Assembly (NCBI GenBank): GCA_016868875.1
Contig: VGFN01000010.1
Span: forward strand, 1-23,067
Source: Bacteroidota bacterium
GTDB taxonomy: Bacteria; Bacteroidota; Bacteroidia; UBA7662
Direction: 5' to 3'
DNA: 23,067 bases
Shown piece by piece: positions 9,588 through 15,843 of this stretch (position 1 is its first letter; each line of letters opens with the position of its first letter). The position numbers and the translations under genes are program-made. The notes under the pieces were generated by a model. The model did not search any database. It had not been told where the DNA came from and saw only the letters and a program-made list of their open reading frames with translations.

Positions 9588-9971
9588 TTACTTAACTTCC
9601 ACCTGAGCACCGGCCTCTTCCAATTTGGATTTGAGAGCGTCAGCTTCGTCCTTCGGACATTTTTCCTTAACCGACTTGGGTGCACCGTCAACCAATTCTT
9701 TGGCTTCTTTGAGACCAAGACCAGTCAAATCCTTGACCAATTTCACGACGGCAAGCTTGTTGGCACCTGCATCCTTAAGGATTACATCAAACTCAGTTTG
9801 AGCAGCAGCAGCAGCAGGGGCGTCTCCGCCACCAGCAGCAGGACCAGCTACAGCAACAGCCGCGGCTGCTGGTTCAATGCCATACTCGTCCTTAAGAATT
9901 TTGGCCAATTCGTTTACCTCTTTAACTGTGAGGTTGACCAGTTGTTCAGCGAAAGCTTTGAGATCTGCCAT
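9588..9971 (-). CDS. rplL: 50S ribosomal protein L7/L12 (bL12)
   Basis: Stalk protein of the large ribosomal subunit, 127 residues; multiple copies bind L10 and recruit translation GTPases. Residues 1-33 form the dimerisation domain. Residues 34-57 are an Ala/Gly/Pro hinge, whose second alanine run (53-57) is encoded by a short GCT/GCC codon repeat. The C-terminal domain begins at EFDVILKDAG and holds KLAVVKLVKDLTGLGLKEAKELVDGAP, the factor-binding face. A cysteine in VKEKCPKDEA is a small peculiarity. The ATG at 9971 is clear. It lies 81 nt after rplJ and 98 nt before the preferred rpoB start. Confidence 0.98.
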   Translation of the reverse strand: MADLKAFAEQLVNLTVKEVNELAKILKDEYGIEPAAAAVAVAGPAAGGGDAPAAAAAQTEFDVILKDAGANKLAVVKLVKDLTGLGLKEAKELVDGAPKSVKEKCPKDEADALKSKLEEAGAQVEVK

Positions 9972-10052
9972 GATATGGGGTTTTTAGGGTTTTGTTTAAT
10001 TTGTGTGTTTGTATAAAAAGAGATGGAAGCTATGGGAATTAGAAGTTTGATT

Positions 10053-10574
10053 TTATGCGGCTCGGGATTCCAAGGTTTTGACAAGTCCAGCGATAGTAGA
10101 TCCGCCAGATTGCAAAGCTGAGATTACATTGCGGGCAGGAGACTGCAGGAGGCCAACCAACTCTCCGATCAATTCGTTCTTGGACTTGATGATGGTGAGC
10201 GCATCCAATTGGTTATCACCAATATAAATAGCGGAATCAATGTAAGCGGCTTTCAACAAAGGCTTTGGCGACTCTTTACGAAACTCTTTGAGCATGCGTG
10301 CAGCCGTATTTCCTTGCTCAGCAATCAAGATTGATGTAGAGCCTTTGAGGGCAGGAAACAACTCCTCGTAACCGGTCCCAACTTGCTCCATCGCTTTGCG
10401 AAGGAGGGTGTTTTTCACTACCCGAAACTCCACGCCACGCTGGAAGCACAAACGCCTGAATTTGTTGATGGTTTCAACATTGAGGGACGAGGAGTCTGTC
10501 AAATAAAAGAATGGACTGGAAGCAATTTTTGAGGCCAAGCCGTCAATTGCTTCGCGTTTTTCATCTCTGGTCAT
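10053..10574 (-). CDS. rplJ: 50S ribosomal protein L10 (uL10)
   Basis: Base of the ribosomal stalk, 173 residues, normal length. The N-terminal globular part (MTRDEKREAIDGLASKI, then FRRLCFQRGVEFRVVKNTLLRKAM) binds 23S rRNA and L11. The C-terminal helix (about 145-170, ALQSGGSTIAGLVKTLES) holds L12 dimers. In many bacteria the L10-L12 complex represses its own mRNA through a leader just upstream of rplJ. The 49-nt gap to rplA is short and I could not recognise that structure. ATG at 10574. Confidence 0.98.
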   Translation of the reverse strand: MTRDEKREAIDGLASKIASSPFFYLTDSSSLNVETINKFRRLCFQRGVEFRVVKNTLLRKAMEQVGTGYEELFPALKGSTSILIAEQGNTAARMLKEFRKESPKPLLKAAYIDSAIYIGDNQLDALTIIKSKNELIGELVGLLQSPARNVISALQSGGSTIAGLVKTLESRAA

Positions 10575-10623
10575 AGCTTATGGAATAACGTGAATAAGGT
10601 TTTGAGGAACGCCGAATAGAAGA

Positions 10624-11322
10624 TTACGTACCCGCAATGGATTTAGGTTCAATACAAATACCAGGGCTCATGGTCGAAGACAAATAGATACTCTTGATAT
10701 AAGTTCCTTTGGCAGCCGATGGTTTGAGTCGAACGATGCTTTGAATAAGCTCGGTAGCATTTTCTTCCAATTGTTTGGGAGAAAAGGAAACACGGCCTAT
10801 TCCTGCGTGAACGATTCCAAACTTGTCAACCTTGAAATCGATTTTACCAGCTTTGACCTCATTAACTGCCTTGCCGACCTCGTCAGTCACCGTTCCGGTC
10901 TTGGGATTAGGCATCAAGCCTCTAGGCCCAAGGACACGTCCTAAGCGACCAACCTTGGCCATAATTCCCGGTTGGGTAATGATTACGTCAACATCGGTCC
11001 AACCACCTTCAATTTTCTGAATAAACTCATCCAAACCAACATAGTCAGCGCCTGCCGCTTTGGCCTCAGCTTCTTTGTCAGGATTGCAGAGAACCAAAAC
11101 TCTGGCAACCTTACCTGTACCGTGGGGTAGAGTTACAATACCACGGACCATTTGGTTGGCTTTCCGGGGGTCCACGCCCAATCGGACATTGACATCCACA
11201 GAGGCATCGAATTTGGTGAAGGTAATTTGTTTGACCAACTCGCTGGCCTCACTTAGCCTGTACGCTTTGTTGGCATCAACTTGAGCCTGGGCTTTTTTCT
11301 GGTTTTTGGTTTGAGCAGACAC
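10624..11322 (-). CDS. rplA: 50S ribosomal protein L1 (uL1)
   Basis: Protein of the mobile L1 arm, which helps release deacylated tRNA; 232 residues. The start is GTG at 11322 (reads MSAQTKNQKK), since no in-frame ATG occurs before the conserved body. Conserved blocks include VDVNVRLGVDPRKANQ, VRGIVTLPHGTGK, the signature VLGPRGLMPNPKTGTV, and GIGRVSFSPKQLEEN. L1 also represses the rplKA mRNA in other bacteria; a matching site was not identified here. It lies 30 nt downstream of rplK. Confidence 0.98.
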   Translation of the reverse strand: MSAQTKNQKKAQAQVDANKAYRLSEASELVKQITFTKFDASVDVNVRLGVDPRKANQMVRGIVTLPHGTGKVARVLVLCNPDKEAEAKAAGADYVGLDEFIQKIEGGWTDVDVIITQPGIMAKVGRLGRVLGPRGLMPNPKTGTVTDEVGKAVNEVKAGKIDFKVDKFGIVHAGIGRVSFSPKQLEENATELIQSIVRLKPSAAKGTYIKSIYLSSTMSPGICIEPKSIAGT

Positions 11323-11352
11323 GGAATACGTATTTAGAGATTAGTTCAAATT

Positions 11353-11811
11353 TTAGGCTACAGTGGCTTCGGCTTCCCATGGGGCTTTACCGGTGATGGT
11401 TAAACCCAAACTGCGCGCAGTTCCAGCCACCATTTTCATAGCCGATTCAATTTTAAAAGCGTTCATGTCTTGAATTTTGTCTTCAGCAATGGTTTTGACT
11501 TGTTCCCAAGTCACCTGACCCACCTTTTTGCGGTTAGGTTCCGCAGAACCCTTGGCAACCTTGGAGGCCTCAATCAATTGAACAGCAACCGGTGGAGCTT
11601 TAACGATAAAATCAAAAGATTTATCGGCATAAACACTAATGACTACCGGCAGAACTTTACCCGCTTTGTCTTGGGTTCTGGCATTGAATTGCTTGCAGAA
11701 CTCCATAATATTAACCCCTTTGGAACCCAAAGCGGGTCCAACGGGAGGAGCAGGATTGGCAGAACCGCCCTTGATTTGCAGTTTAATAAAAGCTGAAACT
11801 TCCTTAGCCAT
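11353..11811 (-). CDS. rplK: 50S ribosomal protein L11 (uL11)
   Basis: Protein of the GTPase-associated centre of the large subunit, 152 residues. The N-terminal domain carries the proline-rich switch (NPAPPVGPALGSKGVNIMEFCK), known as the region affected by thiopeptide antibiotics. The C-terminal rRNA-binding domain ends with KIESAMKMVAGTARSLGLTI. The tail is about ten residues longer than the E. coli protein (GKAPWEAEATVA). ATG at 11811; 39 nt after nusG and 30 nt before rplA, in one operon. Confidence 0.98.
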   Translation of the reverse strand: MAKEVSAFIKLQIKGGSANPAPPVGPALGSKGVNIMEFCKQFNARTQDKAGKVLPVVISVYADKSFDFIVKAPPVAVQLIEASKVAKGSAEPNRKKVGQVTWEQVKTIAEDKIQDMNAFKIESAMKMVAGTARSLGLTITGKAPWEAEATVA

Positions 11812-11850
11812 AACGATTTACTTCAATGAGGGGTGGGATGTACTGATGTT

Positions 11851-12384
11851 TTATGAAATTTTCTCAACTTGCATGAAATTGAGTTCTATTGGAGTTCTAC
11901 GGCCAAAGATTTTGACCATAACCTTAAGCTTCTTTTTCTCTTCGTTAATTTCCTCGATAACCCCCACAAACTCGTTGAAGGGACCATCCATAACCTTCAC
12001 AGATTCACCCATGCGGTAGGGATTCACCATGCTTTCTGCTTGGTCAGCCACCTGATCCGCTTTACCCAACATCCGGTTAATTTCCGATTCCCTCATGGGC
12101 GTTGGATTATCTCCTCCGAGAAATCCAATTACGTTGGGGGTTTGGATTATCGCAGCAGCGAGGTCTGCGTTAAGCTTGGCTTCCAGCAAGATGTATCCAG
12201 GCAAAATATTCCGCTCTTTGATAACCTTCTTTCCGTCCTTAAGCTGCAAGACCTTCTCCATGGGAATAAGAATCTGGGATACAAGGTCGGTCATGCCTAC
12301 GTAGGCAATCTCGGATTCCATGCATTCCTTGGCCTTGCGTTCTTTGCCGCTAATGGCGCGAACTACATACCATTTCGATTCCAT
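11851..12384 (-). CDS. nusG: Transcription termination/antitermination factor NusG
   Basis: RNA polymerase elongation factor of 177 residues. The NGN domain spans about residues 1-110 (KWYVVRAISGKERKAKE, LPGYILLEAKL, VIGFLGGDNPTP), and the KOW domain is at about 124-177 (GESVKVMDGPFNEFVGVIEEI). The NGN domain binds the polymerase clamp; the KOW domain contacts Rho or ribosomal protein S10 in studied bacteria. ATG at 12384. The secE stop is 45 nt upstream, so secE-nusG is an operon as in most bacteria. No unusual insert is present. Confidence 0.98.
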   Translation of the reverse strand: MESKWYVVRAISGKERKAKECMESEIAYVGMTDLVSQILIPMEKVLQLKDGKKVIKERNILPGYILLEAKLNADLAAAIIQTPNVIGFLGGDNPTPMRESEINRMLGKADQVADQAESMVNPYRMGESVKVMDGPFNEFVGVIEEINEEKKKLKVMVKIFGRRTPIELNFMQVEKIS

Positions 12385-12429
12385 TGGGATTGTCTTGTTG
12401 ATTGGATTGAAGAAAAAGTGTACTTAATC

Positions 12430-12624
12430 CTATTGAAAAAGATGATAAAAACCACTCAAAAGCGAAGAGAACCCAACATCCATCAAATAAATCAAAAGGG
12501 AAAACAACAGAGAAGCAACAATAACTACCATAAGGGAGTCTTGCAATTGTTCCCAAGTTGGCCAACTGGTCTTGTGGAGCAGTTCCTCCCTGGATTCTTT
12601 GATGTAAACGATGAATTTGTTCAT
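12430..12624 (-). CDS. secE: Preprotein translocase subunit SecE
   Basis: Small inner-membrane subunit that clamps SecY; 64 residues, the single-spanning short form. An amphipathic N-terminal helix (FIVYIKESREELLHKTSWPTW) contains the conserved SWPTW element. One membrane helix follows at about residues 31-53 (MVVIVASLLFSLLIYLMDVGF). ATG at 12624. It sits between tRNA-Trp (42 nt upstream) and nusG. I saw no TAnnTTTG box in front of it, so it is probably read from the tuf/tRNA promoter. Confidence 0.96.
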   Translation of the reverse strand: MNKFIVYIKESREELLHKTSWPTWEQLQDSLMVVIVASLLFSLLIYLMDVGFSSLLSGFYHLFQ

Positions 12625-12666
12625 GCTTGGAAATGAAAGGTTATGATTGCAGGCGATTCAGATCAG

Positions 12667-12739
12667 CACGGGTGGAGAGACTCGAACTCCCAGCCTATGG
12701 TTTTGGAGACCATCGCTCTGCCAATTGAGCTACACCCGT
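12667..12739 (-). tRNA. tRNA-Trp (anticodon CCA)
   Basis: 73-nt cloverleaf on the minus strand. Acceptor ACGGGTG pairs with CACCCGT (discriminator G); the anticodon loop is CTCCAAA within ATGGT/ACCAT; the T arm has GTTCGAGTC. The CCA tail is not encoded. Its place between tuf and secE is conserved in many bacteria. Confidence 0.96.
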
Positions 12740-12746
12740 AAAGACA

Positions 12747-12781
12747 GCGAAATCTCCACTGAGGGGTCAGGGAGATTTCGC
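12747..12781 (-). terminator. Hairpin between tuf and tRNA-Trp
   Basis: GCGAAATCTCC at 12747-12757 pairs perfectly with 12771-12781. Inside the loop CTGA/TCAG can add four more pairs around GGGG. It starts 17 nt after the tuf stop and ends 7 nt before tRNA-Trp. Only TGTCTTT follows on the minus strand, so it is either a leaky terminator that lowers readthrough from tuf into secE-nusG or an RNA processing site. Confidence 0.5.
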
Positions 12782-12798
12782 CGCTTACGGCCCTTGGT

Positions 12799-13986
12799 TT
12801 AGGCAATGATTTCGGTGACCTGGCCAGCACCTACGGTACGGCCACCTTCACGGATCGCGAAACGAAGACCTTTCTCCATCGCAATCGGAGAAATCAACTT
12901 CACGACCACGGAAATGTTATCACCAGGCATAACCATTTCAGTTCCAGCAGGAAGAGCAATCTCCCCGGTAACGTCCGTGGTACGAAAATAGAACTGTGGG
13001 CGATACTTGTTGAAGAATGGGGTGTGACGGCCACCTTCTTCTTTCGACAAAACGTAAACCTCAGCCTTAAATTCGTGGTGAGGGGTTACGGAACCTGGCT
13101 TACAAATAACCATCCCGCGACGGATATCGGTTTTCTCGATACCACGGAGAAGAAGACCCGTATTGTCACCAGCTTCACCACGGTCCAAAATCTTGCGGAA
13201 CATTTCCACACCAGTTACAGTGGATTTTAGGTTTTCGGCACCCATACCGATGATATCGACTGGATCACCAGAGTTGATGACACCGCGCTCGATACGACCG
13301 GTGGCGACGGTACCACGACCTGTGATCGAGAACACGTCTTCGACGGGCATCAAGAATGGGAGCTCGGTCATACGAGGTGGGGTCTGGATGTAAGAATCCA
13401 CTTTGTCCATCAAATCAATGACGGTTTGTACCCACTTCTGCTCCCCATTGAGGGCACCCAAAGCTGAACCCTGAATGACAGGAATATCATCCCCTGGGAA
13501 TTCGTAGAAACTTAGGAGCTCACGGATTTCCATTTCAACAAGCTCAAGAAGCTCGGGGTCGTCAACCATATCCACTTTGTTCATGAATACAACAAGGGCC
13601 GGTACACCAACCTGACGAGCAAGCAGGATGTGCTCACGGGTTTGGGGCATTGGTCCGTCTGTTGCTGCGACAACGATAATCGCACCATCCATTTGGGCAG
13701 CACCCGTAACCATGTTCTTCACGTAGTCGGCGTGACCAGGACAGTCAACGTGAGCATAGTGACGATTGGCCGTGGAGTATTCTACGTGAGCCGTGTTGAT
13801 GGTGATACCGCGCTCTTTCTCTTCTGGAGCAGAGTCAATGGAGTCAAAAGAGCGGGCTTCTGACAAACCGGCTTCAGCCAAAACTTTGGTGATAGCGGCA
13901 GTCAATGTGGTTTTACCGTGGTCAACGTGGCCGATGGTGCCGATGTTGACGTGGGGTTTGGAGCGGTCAAATTTTTCCTTTGCCAT
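12799..13986 (-). CDS. tuf: Elongation factor Tu
   Basis: Translational GTPase that delivers aminoacyl-tRNA to the ribosome; 395 residues, full length. G motifs are GHVDHGKT (19-26), DCPGH (81-85) and NKVD (136-139), with His85 the catalytic histidine. Domains 2 and 3 are complete (GRGTVATGRIERG through GGRTVGAGQVTEIIA). ATG at 13986. It is preceded by four tRNA genes and followed by tRNA-Trp, the tufB-type arrangement. No promoter-like box was seen in the 112-nt gap before it, so transcription probably comes through the tRNA cluster. Confidence 0.99.
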   Translation of the reverse strand: MAKEKFDRSKPHVNIGTIGHVDHGKTTLTAAITKVLAEAGLSEARSFDSIDSAPEEKERGITINTAHVEYSTANRHYAHVDCPGHADYVKNMVTGAAQMDGAIIVVAATDGPMPQTREHILLARQVGVPALVVFMNKVDMVDDPELLELVEMEIRELLSFYEFPGDDIPVIQGSALGALNGEQKWVQTVIDLMDKVDSYIQTPPRMTELPFLMPVEDVFSITGRGTVATGRIERGVINSGDPVDIIGMGAENLKSTVTGVEMFRKILDRGEAGDNTGLLLRGIEKTDIRRGMVICKPGSVTPHHEFKAEVYVLSKEEGGRHTPFFNKYRPQFYFRTTDVTGEIALPAGTEMVMPGDNISVVVKLISPIAMEKGLRFAIREGGRTVGAGQVTEIIA

Positions 13987-14098
13987 GGTTGTAGATTTTG
14001 TTTGTTTGGGCTTGTTAAAGGGTGATGATTGTTGAGGAATTGAACGAAAACATGAATAGCGGACACCGGCGAATGAGCAAAAAGCAGAACAGGAAATG

Positions 14099-14170
<72 letters not shown>

Positions 14171-14273
14171 GGGTGAATGTCTCGCTGCTGGCGTGGATGG
14201 AGCGGATTCCGAGGGAAGCGTGAATCCGAACAGAGCACCCCTGAGCAGGATATCCGAAGATTCCTGATTCTGG

Positions 14274-14346
14274 AGCGGGAGACGAGGTTCGAACCCGCGA
14301 CCTACAGCTTGGAAGGCTGTCGCTCTACCAACTGAGCTACTCCCGC
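14274..14346 (-). tRNA. tRNA-Gly (anticodon TCC)
   Basis: 73-nt cloverleaf. Acceptor GCGGGAG/CTCCCGC, anticodon arm ACAGC-CTTCCAA-GCTGT, discriminator T. Unlike the other tRNAs in the window, it is followed directly by CCA (14271-14273), so its tail may be encoded. The 103 nt to the next tRNA-Thr hold no gene that I can recognise. Confidence 0.96.
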
Positions 14347-14377
14347 ATGGTGAAGCAATATTTGGGCCTGCCACGGG

Positions 14378-14458
14378 TGGGGAGAGGAGGATTCGAACCT
14401 CCGAAGGTTTCCCAACCGAGTTACAGTCGGTCCCATTTGGCCACTCTGGTATCTCCCC
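14378..14458 (-). tRNA. tRNA-Tyr (anticodon GTA)
   Basis: 81-nt tRNA with the long variable arm typical of bacterial tRNA-Tyr. Acceptor GGGGAGA/TCTCCCC, discriminator A, anticodon arm ACCGA-CTGTAAC-TCGGT. CCA is not encoded. Confidence 0.95.
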
Positions 14459-14465
14459 GTATCCG

Positions 14466-14538
14466 AGCCCCCTGCCGGATTCGAACCAGCGACCTACTGA
14501 TTACAAATCAGTTGCTCTACCAGCTGAGCTAAGGAGGC
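14466..14538 (-). tRNA. tRNA-Thr (anticodon TGT)
   Basis: 73-nt cloverleaf, first gene of the tRNA-tuf transcript. Acceptor GCCTCCT/AGGGGGC (one G-T pair), discriminator T, anticodon arm ACTGA-TTTGTAA-TCAGT. It is separated from tRNA-Tyr by 7 nt. CCA is not encoded. Confidence 0.96.
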
Positions 14539-14621
14539 ACAGCAAGCTTTAAAGAACGACCCTTCGCCTCGGTTTGACCCGAAAAAATCCCATCAGAGGA
14601 TAGGGTTTGACAAAAGGAATG

Positions 14622-14629
14622 CAAAGATA
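14622..14629 (-). promoter_or_regulatory. Promoter -7 box of the tRNA-tuf operon
   Basis: TATCTTTG on the minus strand fits the Bacteroidota -7 consensus TAnnTTTG exactly. It lies 83 nt upstream of the first tRNA-Thr and is the only such box seen ahead of the cluster. No TTG is found at the usual distance (the nearest gives a 13-nt spacer), so the -33 element is weak or atypical. The leader contains GTTCTTTAAAG near 14547-14557, which resembles a boxA antitermination element. Confidence 0.55.
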
Positions 14630-14659
14630 CTGAAAAACTTCTCAAAAAGCACTAGATTC

Positions 14660-14696
14660 AAAAAAAATAAGCGTTTTTTCGTGCCGTATTGCGGCA
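14660..14696 (-). terminator. Possible weak terminator after the XerC/XerD gene
   Basis: A 5-bp stem TGCCG/CGGCA (14682-14696) lies 6 nt beyond the recombinase stop. On the minus strand it is followed, after 14 nt, by a run of eight T. The spacing is too long for a standard intrinsic terminator, so this is a weak call. Transcription may read into the tRNA operon. Confidence 0.25.
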
Positions 14697-14702
14697 GAAA
14701 CT

Positions 14703-15587
14703 TTACCCTTTGGGGTGGGTCTTGCGGTGTATTTCTTTGAGCTTTTCGATGGACTGATGGGTGTAGATCTGCGTTGCCGCCAAATTTGCGTGGCCCAATA
14801 GGGTTTTAACAGCATTAAGGTCGGCCCCATTGTCCAGCAAATGGGTAGCAAAGCTGTGACGAAGGACATGCGGACTGCGCTGATTCTGGGTGCTCACCCT
14901 GCTCAAAGCCTTTCGAACAATATCACCAACCAGTTTAGGGTACAAAGCCTCCCCTTTTTTGGTGACAAAAAGGCTTTGACTCGTATTTAGGGGACCACAT
15001 TGCTCCCAAGCGCTGCAATAATGCTTCAAAATCTCCATTAATTCCCCGGTCAAGGGCAAAATCCTGACTTTGGATCGTTTGCCGGTGACCTTGATCTGTG
15101 AATTCGACCGGTCCCAGTCTTGCCATTGTAGTTGAATAAGCTCTGCTCTACGCAGACCGCAACCGTACAACAATTCCACCACACAACGATCCCTCAATTC
15201 AATGAAATCTTCAGGCAAACCTTCCCCCAAAAGCCGCTCCATGGAGCCTATACTTACCGACCGAGGTAAATTTTTGGGTGTTTTGGGTCTTTGGAGAGCC
15301 CTGCAAGGATCTGGACCAGGGTGCAAACCCTCGCGAATCATGAATTTGAAATAGGTTTTGAGCGTAGAAATCTTTCGATTGATGGACCTTGCTTGCAATC
15401 CCTGCTCCATGAGCGAGATTAACCAGGAACGAAGGTGCAGAGTTTTGGGAAATTCGGGGTCACCAAGACCCCATTCTGCGCTTAGGTATTCGTTGACTTG
15501 ATCCAAATCCAAGGTATAAGCCGCAAGGGTATGGGCCGAAACCCTCTTTTCGATGCGCAAATAGCGCATAAAATTGCGGTAATCCAT
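14703..15587 (-). CDS. XerC/XerD-family tyrosine recombinase
   Basis: Site-specific recombinase of 294 residues, the usual length of chromosomal Xer proteins that resolve chromosome dimers at dif. The N-terminal SAM-like core-binding domain is at about 1-95 (FMRYLRIEKRVSAHTLAAYTLDL). The catalytic domain has the full set: Arg146 (YGCGLRRAEL), Lys170, His240 and Arg243 (HVLRHSFATHLL), His266 (LLGHANLAATQIYTH) and the nucleophile Tyr275. ATG at 15587. The rpsU-xer pair next to the tuf cluster is a familiar Bacteroidota arrangement, which supports a housekeeping Xer rather than a phage or transposon integrase. XerC versus XerD cannot be decided by eye. A TAnnTTTG box lies just before the ATG. 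Confidence 0.93.
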   Translation of the reverse strand: MDYRNFMRYLRIEKRVSAHTLAAYTLDLDQVNEYLSAEWGLGDPEFPKTLHLRSWLISLMEQGLQARSINRKISTLKTYFKFMIREGLHPGPDPCRALQRPKTPKNLPRSVSIGSMERLLGEGLPEDFIELRDRCVVELLYGCGLRRAELIQLQWQDWDRSNSQIKVTGKRSKVRILPLTGELMEILKHYCSAWEQCGPLNTSQSLFVTKKGEALYPKLVGDIVRKALSRVSTQNQRSPHVLRHSFATHLLDNGADLNAVKTLLGHANLAATQIYTHQSIEKLKEIHRKTHPKG

Positions 15588-15595
15588 GGATACCG

Positions 15596-15603
15596 CAAAT
15601 TTA
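15596..15603 (-). promoter_or_regulatory. Candidate promoter of the Xer gene
   Basis: TAAATTTG matches TAnnTTTG exactly and ends 8 nt before the ATG. TTT rather than TTG is found 19 nt upstream, inside the end of rpsU. The transcript would have a leader of only a few nucleotides. Confidence 0.4.
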
Positions 15604-15620
15604 AGTCATTGGACTGGTCC

Positions 15621-15815
15621 TTAAACGACGTCGGTCTGCAGGAGTTGCTGGCGGTAAACCGCGCGCAATCGCTGTTGACGCGACCTGATCGATGGCTTTT
15701 CAAAAGCCTGACGAGCACGCAATTCCTTAAGAACCCCTGTTTTCTCGAATTTCTTCTTGAAACGCTTGAGGGCCTTGTCTACGGCTTCGTTGTCTTTGAG
15801 ATCGATTTTGAGCAT
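15621..15815 (-). CDS. rpsU: 30S ribosomal protein S21 (bS21)
   Basis: Small-subunit ribosomal protein of 64 residues. The frame is open further upstream, but the start is the ATG at 15815, giving MLKIDLKDNEAVDKALKRFK, the family N-terminus. It is rich in Lys/Arg and mostly helical. In Flavobacterium ribosomes bS21 helps hide the 16S anti-Shine-Dalgarno tail, with a Tyr at position 54 among the contacts; Tyr54 is present here (RAVYRQQ). It lies 28 nt after the acyl-CoA dehydrogenase and 33 nt before the recombinase. A TACCTTTG box starts its own likely transcript. Its leader has no AGGAGG, and instead contains CCCTCCTT. Confidence 0.95.
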   Translation of the reverse strand: MLKIDLKDNEAVDKALKRFKKKFEKTGVLKELRARQAFEKPSIRSRQQRLRAVYRQQLLQTDVV

Positions 15816-15834
15816 GCTTAGTAAATAAGGAGGG

Positions 15835-15842
15835 CAAAGGTA
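15835..15842 (-). promoter_or_regulatory. Candidate promoter of rpsU
   Basis: TACCTTTG fits TAnnTTTG exactly and abuts the stop codon of the acyl-CoA dehydrogenase gene. The nearest TTG upstream gives a 16-nt spacer, shorter than the usual 19 or so. The ATG of rpsU is 19 nt downstream. Confidence 0.45.
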
Positions 15843-15843
15843 A

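Noticed and set aside
9801..9817. AGC trinucleotide repeat in rplL
   Set aside because: It encodes the normal alanine run of the L12 hinge and is short, so no phase-variation role is suggested.
10575..10623. L10-L12 autoregulatory leader before rplJ
   Set aside because: Expected from other bacteria, but the 49-nt gap shows no kink-turn or stem that I could identify by eye.
11869..12636. 255-codon open frame on the plus strand
   Set aside because: It runs antisense across nusG, the gap and secE, all clearly real genes. No domain is visible in the product.
14703..15587. Tyrosine recombinase as evidence for an integrated element
   Set aside because: It sits beside rpsU and the tuf cluster, has standard Xer length, and no attachment repeats, cargo genes or interrupted tRNA are present.
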